From Phycisphaerales bacterium (GTDB lineage Bacteria; Planctomycetota; Phycisphaerae; Phycisphaerales; UBA1924), in contig JADLCX010000058.1 of assembly GCA_020846975.1 (NCBI GenBank), positions 186,001 through 250,000 of the forward strand: a DNA stretch of 64,000 bases. The letters are read 5' to 3'. The stretch's first letter is position 1. Each line of letters begins with the position of its first letter. Of this stretch, positions 62,421-64,000 are shown piece after piece. Under the pieces are notes generated by a model. The model did no database searches and was not told the DNA's origin. It saw nothing but the letters and a program-made list of their open reading frames with translations. The translations under genes were made by a program, and so were the position numbers.

Positions 62421-63251
62421 GTGAAGAAGTTTACTGTTTCGGCGCTGGCTATCGCTGCGCTCGCGGGTTCGGCTGTCGCTCAGACCGCGCCCGTGCGTCT
62501 CGAGTTCCGTCTCATTCCTCAGACCGGCACGCCCCCGGCGACCGTCACCGACTTGGCTGAGACCACGGCCGGCACCCCCATCGCGATCTCGGGTTCGGCC
62601 CGCACCCAGCGGTACGAACTTCAGTACCGCGTCCTGGACCTCGATCCGAACGATGCGGTGTTCGTCCCCGCGGGTCTTTCGGCCTGCCAGATCAACATCA
62701 CCGCCAGCAACGCGGCCTCGGGCACGATGGCCCGCGCTCAGTTGAGCCGATTTGAGGGTCAGTTGGCGGGCACGACGCCCCCCACCAGCCCCGACAGCAG
62801 CGGCCTGCCCACCGGCGCGGCCTCGGTTCGTACGGGCCTGCACGCCCCGTACCGCGGCGGCATGTCGAACCAGAACGACAACACCCTCGCCGCCAACGGC
62901 ACCGTCGCGGGCTCGGCCATCAACGGCATCCTGCCCCTGGCGATCAGCCAGACCAACCAGGGCAACGCCAACAACGGCATCGACAACACCGCCTGGTACG
63001 GCCTCTACTCGTTCACATTCACCGCGGCGGACAACTTCGGCGGCGCGCTCACGATCACCGCTGAGGCGATCGCCGACCCGAACACCCAGAACCGCTTCGG
63101 CTGGTTCAACGACGGCTCTGCGGTGCCCGAGCAGTCGGCCAACGCGACCAGCGCGACAACGCACCTGGCGATCACCGCCGTGCCGGCCCCCGGCGCTGCG
63201 GCCCTGATCGGCCTCGGCGGCCTCCTGGCTGCCCGCCGCCGCCGCGCTTGA
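62421..63251 (+). CDS. Secreted protein with PEP-CTERM-type exosortase sorting tail
   Basis: This 276-residue protein has an N-terminal signal peptide (KKFTVSALAIAALAGSAVAQ) and ends in a tripartite tail: VPAPGAAALIGLGG, a short hydrophobic stretch, and ARRRR. This is the architecture recognised by exosortases, one of which is encoded at 4455-5057. The mature part is Thr/Ala/Asn rich with beta character (RYELQYRVLDLDP) and no catalytic motif. The start is the GTG at 62421. It is paralogous to the gene beginning at 63617 (shared QTGTP, QYR and AQLSRFEGQLA). Confidence 0.85.
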   Translation: MKKFTVSALAIAALAGSAVAQTAPVRLEFRLIPQTGTPPATVTDLAETTAGTPIAISGSARTQRYELQYRVLDLDPNDAVFVPAGLSACQINITASNAASGTMARAQLSRFEGQLAGTTPPTSPDSSGLPTGAASVRTGLHAPYRGGMSNQNDNTLAANGTVAGSAINGILPLAISQTNQGNANNGIDNTAWYGLYSFTFTAADNFGGALTITAEAIADPNTQNRFGWFNDGSAVPEQSANATSATTHLAITAVPAPGAAALIGLGGLLAARRRRA

Positions 63252-63297
63252 TTCGGGATCCGGTTCGATTCGTATCCACAGCGCAAGCATCCTGCCG

Positions 63298-63330
63298 GGG
63301 CCTCGGAGTACACCTCCGAGGCCCTTTTTT
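63298..63330 (+). terminator. Rho-independent terminator after the exosortase-tail gene
   Basis: An 11-base perfect stem GGGCCTCGGAG/CTCCGAGGCCC encloses TACAC and is followed by six T (63325-63330). It separates the two paralogous genes into independent transcripts. Confidence 0.92.
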
Positions 63331-63514
63331 CTTCGAGACCGAGTGTCCCGTGCCTCCGCCATCCAGAGCCGTCGAGCGTGATCCCGTGCTCGCGGAACCC
63401 GATCTGGCGGGGGCAGATGGAGGTATTCGGATTATGATCGGATTTGAGCAGTATTTGAGATTCGGAAGTGTTCATCCGGGGCGCATTTTTTTGTCATTTT
63501 GGATGGAAAAGCCC

Positions 63515-63543
63515 TAGACAGACCTGAATCCCTGCGGTATCTT
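63515..63543 (+). promoter_or_regulatory. Candidate sigma-70 promoter for the second paralogue
   Basis: TAGACA (63515-63520), one mismatch from the -35 consensus, is followed by 17 bases and TATCTT (63538-63543). The start codon is at 63617, with CAGGAGAG just before it. The 365-base gap 63252-63616 otherwise holds only the terminator and AT-richer sequence. Confidence 0.6.
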
Positions 63544-63616
63544 CTCAAGACGGCTGGTGGAGACAGCCGCGGCTTGGCATACCTGCCTAGTACCTCACTT
63601 TCAGGAGAGAGTAGAA

Positions 63617-64000
63617 ATGAAGAAAGTCGTTTTGTCTGCACTTGTTGTTGCTGCGCTCGCGGGAACCGCGACCGCGCAGGTGAGCTTGGAGCTGCGCCTG
63701 GTTCGCCAGACCGGCACTCCGGCCAATCCCGGGGCCGCTAATGTCGTCACCGATGTCGACGTGAACAGCAGCGTCACGACGACGGCCGGATCGGTCCTCC
63801 GCTTCGAGGTCCAGTACCGCATTCTGAACCTCGTCAAGGATGCTGACTTCGATTTCGTCGATGATGACGGCGTTCTCCCGGACGGCCTGAGCGCCGCGAC
63901 GCTGCAGGTGTCATCGATCAACGGCACCGGCTCTTTTGCGGCGGCCCAGCTCAGCCGCTTCGAGGGTCAGCTCGCGACCACCGAAGTTCCAGTCAATCCC
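63617..64000 (+). CDS. Secreted paralogue of the exosortase-tail protein (3' end outside window)
   Basis: The ATG at 63617 follows a CAGGAGAG Shine-Dalgarno and opens a frame that runs off the window after 128 codons. The protein starts with a signal peptide (KKVVLSALVVAALAGTATAQ) and then matches the preceding protein: RLVRQTGTP, VLRFEVQYRILNL, DGLSAATLQV and AAAQLSRFEGQLA. A C-terminal sorting tail is expected but lies outside the window. Confidence 0.85.
   Translation, partial: MKKVVLSALVVAALAGTATAQVSLELRLVRQTGTPANPGAANVVTDVDVNSSVTTTAGSVLRFEVQYRILNLVKDADFDFVDDDGVLPDGLSAATLQVSSINGTGSFAAAQLSRFEGQLATTEVPVNP

Overview
High-GC bacterial chromosome, most consistent with a planctomycete of class Phycisphaerae. 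The evidence is a C-terminal sorting tail of the type VPAPGAAALIGLGG followed by an Arg cluster, a secreted propeller protein ending in a paired C-terminal module that finishes in GC (GC-type dockerin), an exosortase, CPACGYSVRGL-type zinc ribbons, YdjY-type lipoproteins, frequent GTG starts and GTGA/ATGA gene overlaps. The content is almost entirely chromosomal housekeeping. No phage, IS element, CRISPR array or plasmid backbone was recognised.

Layout. 1-4.2 kb: tail of a flagellar gene block (flgE 3' end, a divergent MotA-like protein, fliL, an NtrC-type sigma-54 activator). 4.4-5.7 kb: an exosortase and a translationally coupled membrane partner. 5.8-16 kb: scattered single genes (cardiolipin synthase, secreted hydrolase, GNAT, ThiF/MoeB, DinB-like, adenylate kinase-like, DD-carboxypeptidase, response regulator, metF). 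16.2-21.9 kb: PBP2-RodA elongasome pair, a cysteine-less thioredoxin-fold protein and rdgB. 22-24.7 kb: a large secreted propeller/dockerin protein of visibly lower GC. 24.8-27.1 kb: aldehyde dehydrogenase and rpiA. 27.1-28 kb: an HNH endonuclease with a near-consensus promoter. 28.3-30.6 kb: rplKAJL with its own terminator.

30.6-36.9 kb: lipid kinase, heme O synthase and SCO1-type copper chaperone flanking an antisense tRNA-Arg, SUI1 factor, a 21-bp six-copy tandem repeat, panB and an HtrA-type protease. 36.9-43.1 kb: a minus-strand run (zinc ribbon, priA, class IV aminotransferase, murD, YdjY lipoprotein). 43.2 kb: carA. 44.6-62.2 kb: two tandem paralogous secreted helical proteins followed by a complete, tightly overlapped type II secretion operon (gspE-F-G-H-I-J-K-L-M, a GspC/PilP-position protein, gspD) and a secreted protein of unknown function. 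62.3-64 kb: two tandem paralogous secreted proteins, each with its own promoter. The first carries the exosortase-type tail; the second runs off the window.

Functionally the window is rich in envelope and export biology: peptidoglycan synthesis (murD, mrdA, rodA, dacB), a type II secretion machine, an exosortase with candidate substrates, and a dockerin-bearing secreted protein. I did not find an unmistakably new defence or mobile system. The least explained material is the secreted paralogue pair next to the secretion operon, the modified GspL/GspC positions, the motA-like gene without motB, the HNH locus and the 21-bp repeat.
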